From positions 6,090,001 through 6,154,000 of the forward strand of contig OY728142.1 in assembly GCA_963277665.1 (NCBI GenBank): a stretch of 64,000 nt of DNA. Direction: 5' to 3'. Shown one piece after another: positions 44,341 through 57,350 of the stretch. A program made the translations under genes and the position numbers. The stretch is from Viscum album (lineage: Eukaryota; Streptophyta; Magnoliopsida; Santalales; Viscaceae). Every line of letters begins with the position of its first letter. Within the stretch, counting starts at the first letter, position 1. A model generated the notes under the pieces. That model did no database searches. It saw nothing but the letters and a program-made list of their open reading frames with translations, and was not told the DNA's origin.

Positions 44341-45200
44341 ATGGATTTGTTCACTGAGATTCATATAGGTTTTCAAGAGGAGTAGGAGTGGATGGACCTC
44401 ATGTATTTATCTTTTTATCCATCTCTACTAAGTTCGACCAATAGGAGGCAGTATAAGTGTCAAGAGTTTCTAGAATTGAGGGACAACTTTGATGGTGGGA
44501 AGTCGACCCTAGGCTAGAACATTGATAAGGATGAGATTATCAATGTTCATGTCCATGTTGTTGTACCTACTTTTATGTAGGAGGATATTATGTGTGATTC
44601 TCAAGTTTCAAAGTGGAAGGTGTACCTTGGTTTAGAAAAAGTACTATGATCATAGTATTGGTGTCTAGGAAATAAACAAATTGTAGGTTTCGTAACCGGA
44701 TGCAACACCTATCAGTAGGTGAAGGCCAATAATCAGTGGCCTACTGGACTTTTATGTCCATTGCCCGTTCTGGAGTGGAAGTGGAATTATTTTAGCATAA
44801 AATTTCTATTAGGTATTCTAAGGACTACATGGAAGGATGATGTGATATAGGTGATTTTTGGACTAGTTGAAAAAGGTAGACCATTTCTTTCCAATTCAGG
44901 AGACTTTAACCATGGATTAGATGGAAAGTTTGTATAGCCAATAGATAATACATTAGAATAGGGTTCCATGGAGTTTCATTTTAGATCCTGATACATTTTT
45001 TACACCATGATTCTGTAAAATATTACAAAAGGTTCTTGGTACTCATTTTTTTAGTACATCTTATCATCCACAGATGGAAGGGGTGTCGGAATGTAACATC
45101 CAAGTGTTAGAAGAAATTTTGAGGGAATTATTATTATATTTTGGTGGAACCTAGTAGAATCACATAGCTCTTATTGATTTTTCCTATAAAAACAGCAGGT
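44341..45200 (+). pseudogene. pol: Gypsy-3 integrase
   Basis: QWPTGLLCPLPVLEWKWNYF (about 44730-44790) is the G-L-L-Q-P-L-P-I-P-x-W-K-W block. SIKFLLGILRTTWKDDVI follows at 44791-44845, with the catalytic Asp of M-D-F replaced by Lys. GTHFFSTSYHPQMEG-like sequence is legible at about 45035-45080 (family T-S-Y-H-P-Q-T-D-G-Q). The zinc-binding part before 44700 is poorly preserved. Confidence 0.85.
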
Positions 45201-45830
45201 GATAATTTACATGAAACTATACGATTTTATCTTTGGTAGGACATGTATATCACCTTATTTCTAGATTAAATTGGTAAAATCAGTGTTTTTAAGATTGAGT
45301 TGCATTTAAGAGATTTTGAGGCATGTCTAGTTGATCTGGAAGCATATTTTTATGAAATAGATCAAAAACAAGTCATATTCTAATTGAAATTATCTACTTA
45401 TTGAGTTTATAGTGGGTGACCATGTGTTTCTTCAATTTCCACTGAGATTAGTTCACCATAATATTTTGAAATAGGGTATATTGGTACCCAATCAAGTTAA
45501 TTCATTTGATATTGTGCAGAGGATCCGACCGATATCATATTGATTGGATCTTACATAGTGGTATGGTGTTATGAATAATGTTTTCCATGTTTTATAGCTT
45601 CATCGATATCATCCCATCCCTAATCATGTGATGATGTTGATGATATTGATCTTCAGTCTGAAGTATGCTTTAAGGAGCACCCAATTCGTATTGTAGATCA
45701 TAGTGAGAAAAATCTTTTAGGAAAGACTGCGTTGTTGGTATGAGTGTTATGGTGTAATGGTTATGTTTGGGAGGATACATGGGAGCATGAATCTGATATG
45801 TGGGCCCAATAGATTATCGTTTATACATCA
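45201..45830 (+). pseudogene. pol: Gypsy-3 integrase tail with chromodomain-like end
   Basis: VFHVL-like sequence (about 45578) leads to VDHSEKNLLGKTALLV (about 45690-45740) and VLWCNGYVWEDTWEHESDMW (about 45742-45803). The pattern is the V-R-V-L-W-x-x-x-x-V-E-E-A-T-W-E-x-E-x-D-M end of chromoviral integrase. The frame ends in a stop near 45809. Confidence 0.83.
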
Positions 45831-45876
45831 TATGCTTAGTGATACATAATTGTGCAGCTTAAGGATGATTTTTTAT

Positions 45877-45889
45877 AAGGTAGAGAGGT
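45877..45889 (+). other. Polypurine tract of Gypsy-3
   Basis: AAGGTAGAGAGGT directly precedes TGTAAGATCCC, the 3' LTR start. Confidence 0.7.
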
Positions 45890-46142
45890 TGTAAGATCCC
45901 AAACATTCAACAAAGTATGTTTTGTTTTAGTTTTTTTTATCTCCCTCTAAATTGGTTAATGTAATGCATCCCAAAAGCGTGGAAGGCCCCAGGAGTTTCT
46001 TGGGGGGGTTTGGGACATAAAAAATAGTGAAAGGGGTCATCTAGTGAATGGTACATAGTTGGAACATGGTTAGGGAAAATAATTCTCCACAACCACACAA
46101 CATAGATGAGGTATGATCACGATTAACAAAATGTACTTGGTG
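45890..46142 (+). repeat. 3' LTR of Gypsy-3 (first 253 bp)
   Basis: It begins TGTAAGATCCC after the polypurine tract and is cut at 46143 by the LARD-like element. The similarity to 39090-39420 is limited, so the pairing is tentative. Confidence 0.55.
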
Positions 46143-49100
46143 TGTAGCATCCCGAACCGTTTTACCACTCAAAAAGAGCTCATGGATGGTTGACCACTAA
46201 GACTTAAGCACACCTCCCTATATTCCAAAGGTACCACCTAGAAAAAAGGGTGTATATAGGTGATTGTGGGGATATTATACCCTCTAGTGATGATAATACT
46301 AATTTTCTATATGTATATAACAGAGCGGAAAAATACCATAAAATAATAGGGCCAATAGACCTCAATATAGAAAGAATAAATAGACAGTGGAAATAATAAT
46401 AAAAAATCTCAAAAAACCCATTTTTAGAATAAAACACCATATTTAGCTACTAAAAAAACATTATACCATTTGTAGAAAAATTCATACATGTTATTTCATA
46501 AAAAATAGTAATCAAGAAGGGTTTACCATGGATGAAATCAAGACATACATATATAAGAATGATAACACAAAATAAAACCAAAAGTATCTCCTACAGATAT
46601 AGGAACCTCAAGGTCCTTTCCTTCCATCCCATGCTAATAAATATGACCTGGTCACTAAGGTCTAGCTCCTGAGCTTGTTCCCTTACCTGATCGAAAAATC
46701 ATAAAGTCTACATGCTTCATGAGGGGCCGGTGTAGGGTGTGAGAATAAATATCAATAGGCCACAACCAATGTGTTCCTAACTTACATCTATGATAAATCA
46801 TGTGTATATAATATAAATAAAACGACACTTACACATCATATAAATATCATGCTTCCCTTATGCTCAGTACCCACAAGGAATAAATCACCTACTTCAGCCA
46901 TCATCAGTATACCACATGCCCCCAGTTATATATATGGAATACAAGGAAATATCTAAATATATATAATTGTGGTTTCTATGATCCTTAGAATAAATCCAAA
47001 TGCATACCCTAAATAGTAAAAAGCTAGAGATCCCTCAGTAACCTCCCATAAAAGTACCATCAACACCTTGTATTTACCAACACCTCGTGTCATCATCAAA
47101 TAATAGGCATCCTAGAGGCATTCCCAAACAAGTACCTAGTCCCTTAGACCTCATCTTATAAAATCCTCATCTTCTTTAAGTTCTATGTAATAGGCACAAT
47201 AATGTATATCCTCCAAATAATAAACAACATCAAATAAATATTCTATGTCTCGAGGAATGGTGATATCCATCCTCCCAAATAATCTCTACAAAATGGCCTC
47301 AGTATACAGTGTTCCTCATCCCCCAACCTATGGTTTCAACAGCATAAACTAATGGCTCATCACCATCCACATGTATTTATAGGAAATGAAAATTCTATCT
47401 CACTAATGGTTAACACCATCCTAAGATGCATCTAACATAGACCTCTTCCCACATGAGCGGCCAACACCACCTTATCATCTGACTCTTATCTTTCATTAAC
47501 CAGCCCAAGTAGACCCTGAACCGGTCACCTGAGTCGGTCTGTGGCATGGCCCGATGGACATTCCCAATCCCCATGGGCAGGAAACTAGTGTCGAGCATCA
47601 AAACTAAACAAGTGGGAAAGATTTCGACCATAAATTAAAGACAAGAAAATAAATAAAAAACAAAAATAAAAGTGGAAACTTGTATCAAAATGAAAAATAA
47701 ATTTGTACATTCCTCCATGTGACCATATAGGTCACCAATAACCACAAACCCATGACACACTATGGAAACTGAATCCAAACCATGCATTGTATCCGAAGCT
47801 AAAATCAAAGATAAAACTATAGGTGTGCGTATAAAAACTCAGTAGGGGTGCCAATAATAATATATTCCCAAATATATTTTATTTAACCAAAATAATAAAT
47901 AATTTCATGTTTGAAATACAATGTATGAACTAGGTTTTCACAAATTTTCTTCTTAAAACAAATCACAGTCAATTTCTCTTTTTTAATTAAAAACCAGATT
48001 CACTTTTTAAGAAGTAAACATTGGAAATTTAAAGGAGGTGATGTTTACACTAAAATGTGGGAAAGGAAGTGTAAAAAATTTCAAAACCTTTTCCCATAAA
48101 CATTTGAATCCATTTTATCACCTTTATCAAGAATCTACACTACACATGGAAACAAGGTCAACAAACATACAATTAGGGAAATGAAAAAACACCATATAAG
48201 AGTTACCAACCATCACATGCATCTCAATCATCTATCCTAGATAAATAAGTACCAGAAAACTTGGGAGAAGCTTAGACATCATGAATAATCTAGAACATAC
48301 AATACATGTGACTCATCCTGAAGGAATTACCTACTTGATTATTTCATAATGCCAAAATTCCCGATCATCTCCATACCTGGCCTAATTGAGGGTCCCAACC
48401 TCAAATAAATGATAACAAAATAACCCCCTACTAGGGGCCACTATCATAATCTAAACTAGTGAAACAATTTTTAACCAAAAATTTGCTTTCTATCATAGGT
48501 TCCCATGACAACATGTATAACAAAAAGGGTGATCCAATCGATACTAGCCGAGCATCAAATCTCATAGACATATATAAATGTAAACACACAACAAGAATCA
48601 CCTGAGTCACCCCAAGGAATATGTCCCTATCCTTTCAACAATTTTACTATAGGGGAGTCCTACTTGACAGATGTACCATAACATATTACTCAACCAAAGA
48701 AAGGGGACTACATACAAGGAGAGTTTTCTTTAGATAACTAGTTTTAAAAATGTTCCAATCGAGCCTCACATGATTTTCGCGTGGCAAACCATTTATTAAA
48801 GAAACACATGCACACACTTTGAAAAAAAATATCACACATGTAAACCCATTTAAGAAACCCAACTCACCATTCTAAATCTGAAATAAATTTATAAAGTCCA
48901 AAGGGGAATTTTAACAAACAGTTGACGTGAAAACTCAAGAAAACTATTTAATGAAATAAATCACAAGAAAGAAACCACTCCAATTCAAGAATGAAAATTT
49001 TACTAACAATTCTATATCAATAATTAATATGAAAACTAGGTGTGAATGAAAGAAATAAATGATTCTTAAATTTAATGTTCAATGCATATGGAAGCCTACC

Positions 49101-49159
49101 TCAAAGGATGGTAAAGCCAGAGCTTTCTAACTGAAGCAGCAGCTCACTCATACACATGT

Positions 49160-49160
49160 A

Positions 49161-49192
<32 letters not shown>
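49160..49192. repeat. (AT)n microsatellite
   Basis: Alternating TA run of about 30 bp in the left LARD LTR. The right LTR has a shorter run at the equivalent place (55458-55470). Confidence 0.9.
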
Positions 49193-49195
<3 letters not shown>

Positions 49196-50764
49196 TTAAA
49201 CTGATGCATGTGTTCCCTACACCATGATGGAACATGCACACAGAAGATATATATATCTTTACATATCCATACCTAGTAATATGTGTGTGCGCCTTTGAAA
49301 CTAACCTCAACTCCCGACGATAGATCCTCAGAACTCAAAAACACCACAAATCCTTAAAATAAAATTAACCCGAACAAATAAATCAAGATATGATTTGAAA
49401 ACCAACAAAACAGTTAATAAAAATAAGAACCACCTCAAAAAGCAAGGTTTAGAGAAAAATTCAAATCACCATCTTCATTTGAGGGCACATCCATGTGTGA
49501 ACCTAGTGCACCAATGGATGTGCCAACATCCCATGGAACATCCAACCTCCAAAGAGGCTCAAAACCAATTCTGTAAAAACACCAATTGCTTTACAACCAC
49601 ATCCAAACAGACACATTTTTTAGAAGACATAAACCAATCCCCCTTAAAACCATAAATCTATCTCTAAAACATTTTAATATAATTTCCAAGATATATCATT
49701 GTAAAATCATACACACCAGACCAAGTTCACAAAAAATAAATTTTCATTACAACATAATTAAAACTAAACATTTCATAAAAACCTATTTTCCAAGAAACAA
49801 CCAATTAGTAAAACCTACCAAATGTCCCCTTAACTAGATATAACCATTTATACACCCAAAAGAACAATTTCATTATTTTAAAAAATTCCACCCATGTTCA
49901 CAACCGAGAAAATCTTCTTAAGTCAAGTTCCAAACCAAATCAAATGAAATAACCTTGTTTCATAGATAAAATCCAAAAACATGACACAAATTAATTTAAC
50001 AAGACATTTAAAAGTGGAAAACCTCACATAATCACCCAAATCTACCAAAGATTTCAATAAACATTTATTCAAAAACCTACAGCACAAATACATATGGGCA
50101 TAAACCATGATTCAGGAAAAAATCTATATTTAGTCAAATCCACCCATTAGAAAATTCTACCAACAATGAACCGTACTTATAATAATGGTGAAGAACATTT
50201 TTTAAATATTAATTAATAAAATATGAGAATCAAATGGATTGAAATTGAATTTAATGGAATGGAACACCCACCTCAACTTGTGCGAATGTGGTGAAACCTC
50301 AAAGGACGGAGGAACAAAGCTCTGCAGACCCCTCACACACCCCAAACATTGAGGGAAAAGTGAAAATTACAAGATGATTCTAAAGGGTTTTGGTAAAATT
50401 TGAAGAAAAACACTCAAATTGGAATAGAAATATACCATAGAGGAGTCTGCACGGTGAAGAGGAGGCGAAGGTACTGTGAATGGGGATTTGGGTTCACGCT
50501 GAAGAGGGAGTTGCTTGGTGAGAGGAGACCAGAGCAGGGTTCAGTGTTGGGCTTGTCAGAGAAAATATGGAGGGGTGGGAAAATTGGTTATTGACATGCT
50601 ATTGGTCAAGGTCAATTTATCGGGACATGGTGCTAGGAGGTACATCGGAATGGGGAGAAGGGTGGACCGGGTCTGGTGCACCGAGAAGGAACTGGGGAGA
50701 GTTGGTCACGTCATGGAAGAAGGGGGGCGATGCCCTGTTAGGGCTTTCACCCTTTTTTCTATAA

Positions 50765-51150
50765 TAATAAAATAATTATTACCAGTATAATAATACAAAT
50801 AATAAAAAACAATTATTTCAATAACAACAACAATAACAATAATAATAATAATAATAAATTAATTATAAATATAACTTTTTTAATAATCATAATTTTATTC
50901 CTAATGATATTTTTAATAATAATATAATAATAATAATCTCTTTAATTTTTTTAATAATAATAATCACAATAATAAATCATTTTAAATAATTACATTAATA
51001 TCAATTTAATCGTAGAAATATTAAGAAAGTTTTTTAATGACCATTTAATAATAAAGATATAAATGGAAATTTTATAATAATAATAATAATAATAATAATT
51101 ATTATTATTACAATAACACCTCCAATAATAATAATAATAATAATAACATT
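50765..51150. repeat. AAT-rich microsatellite block in left LARD LTR
   Basis: Runs of ATA/AAT repeats are interspersed with AT-rich unique sequence, the longest at about 50838-50856, 51075-51110 and 51124-51148. The right LTR carries the same block at 57000-57350. Confidence 0.9.
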
Positions 51151-51235
51151 GATAAAAATCCTATGATTACTATGGACAAAAAAATTTGCCTATTTTTTAT
51201 AACAAAATTTATTTATTTTAAACATTTGATAACTA

Positions 51236-51300
51236 CACAGGCACCTGGGCTGAAAACACAGTTACCGCCAACCATGCGGTGCCCACACATCGGTCCGAAA
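51236..51300 (-). promoter_or_regulatory. U3 motif AACCATGCGGT near LARD LTR start
   Basis: ACAGTTACCGCCAACCATGC (plus strand) recurs in shuffled form at 57425-57480 as CCAACCATGCGGTTACTGCC. The position, about 130-180 bp into U3, matches that of the AACCGTGC array in Gypsy-1. Confidence 0.4.
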
Positions 51301-51418
51301 CCCATCCAAATTTTTAAAGATTAAAAAAAATTCGACCATAGATCAACTATAACCTTGGAAGGCTAACTGAAGCCATGAAATAACAGAATAAAATGATTTA
51401 AAAGGGTCGGGTGTGACA

Positions 51419-51434
51419 ATTCCCCCCCCCCCAA
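51419..51434 (-). other. Poly-G polypurine tract of LARD-like element
   Basis: The plus strand has 11 C in a row at 51422-51432, that is GGGGGGGGGGGAAT on the minus strand directly before TGTCACACC. Confidence 0.75.
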
Positions 51435-53699
51435 AAAACATTATGCCCCCAAAAAGTCACCCAGTCAACAGTTAACACAACTCGATTCCATGCCTTGAAA
51501 AAACCAAATTAAACTAAGAGCCTCATGGTGACCATTCAAAACACATGTCACTCCACACCAATTCAAGAAAATTAATTTATGAGGTTGAGAGGAGAACACG
51601 GGAGGGTTATCCCCAACATATTAATTCACTAACATGGAAACCTTAAAACCTGAAAACACCACCCCCAGGGGGCAAACATGGGAAATCCCAAACCGAATTC
51701 AATCAATATCTCCCCAAGGACTGAAAAAAAATACCTGAGACATAAATAGAAAGCTTGCTACTAAACGACCTAGCAACATGGGGATGAGAAATTAACTCAA
51801 CACCTCCCACACCGACTGAATAAAAACCACATCGCAACCTAAGACTTGAGAATTCCAAGCCCAAACTCAACCCACTTTCTCAATGCTGACAGAACTACTC
51901 CATCACTATGATGAAAAACATGACAGGGAAATCCATCACACCCGGACACTAAGACAAATGAATCCCCTACAAAACTTAAACACACTAGAGGAAAACCCAC
52001 GAAGAGTCACCCAAACTAAGAATGATCCGATAAACTCCGCCCATTAATTTCATGAAACTAAACATTCTCCTAAATAAAAAAACTAATACCAAATAAAAAT
52101 CATAATGGATTCGTTTATTCACAGTCCCAACAAACTTCAAGGAATCTGAATGATTTTGAAACCACACTAAGAGAAGATAAGGTCACATGGATTGCAGTAG
52201 AACGATCTAATCCCACCCCCACAACAAGGATGATCTTATGATGACGACAAAAATATAACAAGGAAACGTTGGATATATCCATACCAAAGATGAAAACATG
52301 ATCCAGACTGAGGTTTCACACACCCTCGACAACTTCTGACTATGCGTGAGATTCACCCGGAGACCTGTGGCTAGGGCCCTGGTGGTTGAAGTATCTTCTA
52401 CATCGAAGTTATGCATTTTCATCCACTGGTCCCCAACTCCTTCCATCCAAATGTTACTTCTTTGAGAAATATCCTCGATGGCCCAAATGGGCACACGGAA
52501 GTATGACTTTCGATTGATGCAACAAGACATCTTAGAATACATGAAACTGAAATTCTGGTGGCACACAACAGAATGGTCCGACAAACTGAGAGACTACATT
52601 GATGAAGAATATTCTTCAGACACAAGTTCCCCTTGAACACCCCACATTCCATTTGGGGAACCCTTAAAAAACCAACTACTCCTTAACCATACCCAAAATC
52701 ATAATGATGATGAAGCACCAAAACTCCACTAGTCCAAAACTGGACCCTCTATTAATTCCAAGACAAATAGACTCTAACAAACTCGAGAGTTCCCAACCAC
52801 CCGAATAGGTGATCTATTTTCACAAACCAAAAAACATCCTATAATGGTCTCCAATTCCTTTGGTGAACTTGAAATACTTAAAATAATTATAAAATGGTCA
52901 TAACTCATTTAAAATAATCAGTAAACTTCTTGGCCTGTACATTCTGAACAACATGAAAAACACAACTAAAATAGACATAAATCTAAAACTCAATCAAAGC
53001 AACAGCCCAAGACAAGGGTAACAGGATCATAACCCAAATTTATACATAAAAATAAAAATTTAATTTATAAAAAACTTAGTGGTATCTTATGTTATGTTAT
53101 ATGTGTGTTCATCAAATTTTGTTTACATCATCCATTGACAAGTCCCCCCCCACACTCCCCATACATACTCACGCACATGTCACTCTCTGTAAAGAAGTTC
53201 CATGGTCCAAACATCTTCTTTCCCCATCAAATCCAAACACATACCAAATTTTTATGAATATAATCCCCTCATTTTTAAAAAATAACTTCACCAATTTCAA
53301 AAAAAATTGAATGAAACCATTTATATTTCAAAACCATTTTAATTTCTCATACACACTCACATCAACCAAAATAAAAACAAAACATATCCAGCAACTGACT
53401 ATCAGAATATGAAACTAGTTTTTATACCTAAACCAATGACATGGTGGTGATCCATTACCCAAGTAAGGTATAACAATAATATGACCTTGAATTAGGCATG
53501 TGGACTCTACATCGGTAACCACCCCATGTGAGGCTGCAACATAAAACTGATTCACCTCCATTTCCATCCCTCAATACAAAACAACCTAATACAAAATGCT
53601 CAAATCCTATACTACCATGTTAGCTCAAGGATCAGTGTGAGGAAGAGTTCATGATTCACTTCCCACACCTACCTATCGAGTCCATAATGTCCTATTCTC
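51435..53699. other. LARD interior, no recognisable gene
   Basis: About 2.3 kb, less AT-rich than the surroundings. The longest open frame is 125 codons on the minus strand (52207-52584), overlapped by a 77-codon frame (52419-52652). Neither shows a retroelement domain, signal peptide or known motif. I see no primer-binding site of the initiator tRNA-Met type. Confidence 0.55.
52207..52584 (-). CDS. Unidentified 125-codon ORF in LARD interior
   Basis: The frame starts ATG at 52584 (MSDHSVVCHQNFSFMYSK...) and ends near 52207 in a hydrophobic, aromatic tail (YIFVVIIRSSLLWGWD). I do not recognise the protein. It is the longest open frame between the two giant LTRs, but by chance alone a frame of this size is possible in 2.3 kb of moderate GC. 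Four cysteines are present without zinc-knuckle spacing. It could be a decayed pol fragment in a shifted frame or a chance ORF. Confidence 0.2.
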   Translation of the reverse strand: MSDHSVVCHQNFSFMYSKMSCCINRKSYFRVPIWAIEDISQRSNIWMEGVGDQWMKMHNFDVEDTSTTRALATGLRVNLTHSQKLSRVCETSVWIMFSSLVWIYPTFPCYIFVVIIRSSLLWGWD

Positions 53700-54819
53700 C
53701 ATCTACCAGACACACCAAATATCAAGAACCTCCATCTGATAGCATTTGGTCACTAACCATCTTGGTTCGACCTGGAAAAGGTCACCAGAATTGGTCTGCA
53801 GCATGTACAGAAGGGAATTCTTGATCCCCATGGGCTAGAGACTAATGTCGGGAGTCAATAATAATCAATTGTGAACAATTAGTCCTGTAAATGAAAGAAA
53901 ATAAAATAAATAAAGAATGAAATTAAAAATAAAAACTAGTAGTGAAAGGAAAAACAAAGTTGTGCATACCTCCTTGTGACTGTACGGGTCACCACCAACC
54001 TCAAACCAAAGTTGCACTATGGAGACCGAATCCAAACAAGACTCGGAATCCAAAGAAAAAAAAAAGATAAAACTATAGGTGTGAGTATTAAAATTTATTA
54101 GGTGTGCCCAAATGATCAATTCGTAATTTTTTCCTTTAAAAAAATGAATCGTCAATTTCAAGTTTGAAAGACAATGTATAAACTAGGTTTTCACACATTT
54201 TCATCTTAAAACAAATCACGGTCCATTTACTTTTTTCAATTAAAAACCAAATTCACTTTTTAAGAAGCATACATTGGAAAATTAAAGAAGGTTATGTTTA
54301 CACTAAAATTGGAGGAAGTTAGTGTAAAACAATTTCAAAACCTTTTCCCACAAACATTTGAAACCATTTTATGACCTTTAGCAAGAATCTACACAATGTA
54401 AGGGAAAAAATTCAACAAACATAAAACAAAAGAAATGAAAAAACACTATACAAGAGTAACCAACCACCACATGCATCTCAATCATATGTTGTAGATAAAT
54501 AAGTACCATACAACATGGGAGGGCACATGAGCTCATGAATAATCTAGAACATACTATACACGTGACTCATCTCAAAGGCATGCCCAACCTGATGAGTTCA
54601 TAACACCCAAATTCCCAATCATCTCCCTACCTAGCCAGATCAAGGGCCCCAATATCATAGAAATTATAACAAAATAAACCCCTGATATGGTCCACTAGAA
54701 TAATCTAAACCACTACAATAATTTTTCACTAGAAATATGCTCGCTATGACAGGTTCCCATATCAGCATGTATAACAAAAAGGGTGAGCCAACCGATGCCA
54801 TACAATCATCAAATCACTT

Positions 54820-54821
<2 letters not shown>

Positions 54822-54868
<47 letters not shown>
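54822..54868. repeat. (AT)n microsatellite, about 46 bp
   Basis: Uninterrupted alternating AT run. The left LTR at the equivalent site (about 48570) has only a few ATA units, so it expanded after insertion. Confidence 0.95.
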
Positions 54869-54874
<6 letters not shown>

Positions 54875-56999
54875 CACAATAGGCATCACCCGAGTCACCC
54901 CACGGAATATATCCCTCACCTTTCAACCATTTGATCATAGGGGAGTCCTACCCTACCGAACTACCATAACATATAACTCTACCAAATAAAGGGGACCACA
55001 TCCAAGTAGAGTTTTCTTGAGATAACTAATTTTACAAAAGTTCCAACCGAGCCTCACATGATTTTCCCAAGCCAAACCATTTCTTAAACAATCACATGAA
55101 CAAACATTGAAAACCAATAATGCACTTGTAATACCATTTAAGAATCCAAAATCACTATTCTAAATTAATAATCCATTTATAAAGTGCAAAGGAGAATTTT
55201 AACAAACAATTGATGTGAAAACTCAAACCATCTATTTAATGTAATACATCGCAAGAAAAAACCACTCCAATTCAAGACAAAAAATTTTACTCTGAATTAT
55301 ATATCAATAATTAATATGAAAACTAGGAGTGAAATGCATGAAATAAATTATTCTTAAATTTAAACGTCAATTAATATGGAAGCCTACCTCAAAGGATTTT
55401 CAAGCCATAACTTTCTAACTCAAGTAGTAGCTCTCTCACATGCACTAACCTCCATACATATATATATATATCCTTAAACTGATGCACATGTTCCCCTCTC
55501 CATGAAGGAACACACACACATAAGATATATATAAATATATGTATACATATCCATACCTAGGAATATGTTTGAGCACCATTGAAACACACTGCAACTCCCT
55601 ACAATAAATCCATCAGACTCAAAAACACCACGAATTCCTAATATAAAATAAATCGAAACAATGAAATCAAGATACGATTAAAAAATCAATGAAATATTTA
55701 ATAAAAATAAGAACCACTTAGAAAATCATGGTTTCAAGAAAAATACCAATTCAAATCACTCTCTTCATTTGAGGGAACATCCAACCTCCAAAGAGACTCA
55801 ATACCATTTCCAAAAAAACACCAATTGCTTTACAACCATATCTAACCACCCACATTATTTATAGGACATAAAAAAATTCCCCTCAAAATTATAAAACCGT
55901 CTCTATAAAATTTTAATAAAATTTCTAAGCTATATCATTGTCAAATCATACACACCAGACAAAGTTCAACAACAATCAATTTTCATCACAACATATTTAA
56001 AAATAAACATTTCAAAAAAATACATTTTTCAAGAAACAAGAAATTAGTAAAACTTAAAAAATGGGCCCTTAACTATATATAAGAAAGAACACTGAAAAAA
56101 CTATTTCACTCTTTTATAAAATGTCACCCAAGTTCACAACCAAGAAACTCATCTCATATCTAGTTCCAAACCACATTAAAGGAAATCAACATATTTCACA
56201 AATAAAATCTCAAAACATGTCCCAAATCAATTTAACAAGACATTTAAAATTTGAAAACCCCACGTAATCACCTAAATCCTCCCAAAGGTCTCAAAAAACA
56301 TTACATCAAACACCTACAGCAAAAATACATATGGGTATAAACCAAGATTTAGATAAAAACATATTTTAAGTCAAATCCACCCACAAGAAAATGCTACCAA
56401 AAATGAACCATAATTATAATAATGGTGAAAAAACTTGTTTTAATTTTTAATTAATAAAATCTGAGCATAAAATGAATTTAAATTGAAATGAAATGCATGG
56501 AACATCCACCTAAACCTATGCGAATGTGATCGAACCTCAACAAACAGAGGAAAAACACTTCACGGACCCCTCACACATCCTAGACCTTGAGGGAAAAGTT
56601 TTAATTACAAGATGGTGCTATAGGGTTTAGGTAAACTTTAAGAAAAACACCAAAATTGGAATAGAAATATACCAGAAAGTAGTTTGTGCACTAGAGAGGA
56701 GGCTTAGGCACTGTGAAAGTGAAATTGGATTCATGCTAGAGATGGAGATGGCCTGTGAGAGAAGGACAGAGTAGGGTTCGATGCCAGTTTGGTTGGAGAA
56801 ATTGAGGATGGGTGTGGTGCTTGGTTTTCAAAATGCTACAGGTTGAGGTCAGGTCAGCGAGACATGGCTCAAGGAGGCACACCAGAATGGGGACAAGGGC
56901 TGAGCGGGCCTGGTGTGTCGTGAAGGAATTAGGGGGAGTTGAACGCACCATAGAAGAAGGGGCAAACACCCTTTTAGGGTTTTCACCCATTTCCCCATA

Positions 57000-57350
57000 A
57001 TAATAGAATAATTATTACCAAAATAATAATAATAATAATAATTATAATTATTATTATTATTATAAATTAATTGGAAATGTAATTTTATATAATAATAATA
57101 ATTTTATTCCTAATGATTACAATAATAATAATATAATCATAAAAATATATTTGATTTTTTTAAATAATAATAATCACAATAATAACTTATCTTAAATAAT
57201 AACATTAATAACAATCTAACAATATAAATATTAAGAATGTTTTTTAACAACCATTTAGTAATAATGATTTAAATGAAAATTTTATAATAATAATAATAAT
57301 AATACCTCCAATAATACTAATAATAATATCTATAATAATATTATTAGTAC
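57000..57350. repeat. AAT-rich microsatellite block in right LARD LTR
   Basis: AAT/ATT runs at about 57023-57065 and 57282-57303, partner of 50765-51150. Confidence 0.9.

Larger units (their letters stand above)
39090..46142 (+). mobile_element. Gypsy-3: chromovirus-like Ty3/gypsy element with gag-PR-RT-RH-INT order
   Basis: This is the only copy in the window with the full coding order. The 5' LTR (about 39090-40622) is followed by a primer site, gag, protease, RT, RNase H, integrase and chromodomain-like tail on the plus strand. Then come a polypurine tract and the first 253 bp of a 3' LTR (45890-46142), cut by the LARD-like element. All frames carry many stops, so it is long dead. Confidence 0.85.
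46143..51418 (-). repeat. 3' LTR of LARD-like element, about 5.3 kb
   Basis: The distal 3.9 kb (from about 47440) match about 53700-57603, for instance ATCCCCATGGGCAGGAAACT against ATCCCCATGGGCTAGAGACT. The first 1.3 kb match the Gypsy-1 LTR (GCACACCTCCCTATATTCCA against GCGCACCTCCCTGAATGCCA) but have no clear partner in the right LTR. Confidence 0.75.

Noticed and set aside
46780..46812. Strong TATA box for the LARD LTR
   Set aside because: The sequence is TATA-like at the place homologous to 5552-5560, but in such AT-rich DNA and without a shared downstream patch it is too weak to call as a separate feature.
50400..50775. ORFs of 64 to 86 codons in the left LARD LTR, and 56736-56990 in the right LTR
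   Set aside because: They lie in the locally GC-richer part of U3, differ between the two LTRs in frame and strand, and show no domain.
53735..53744. TCTGATAGCA as a reverse primer-binding site marking the inner border of the right LARD LTR
   Set aside because: The left LTR has CATCTGACTC at the aligned position, so the similarity between the two LTRs continues through this site and it lies inside the repeat.
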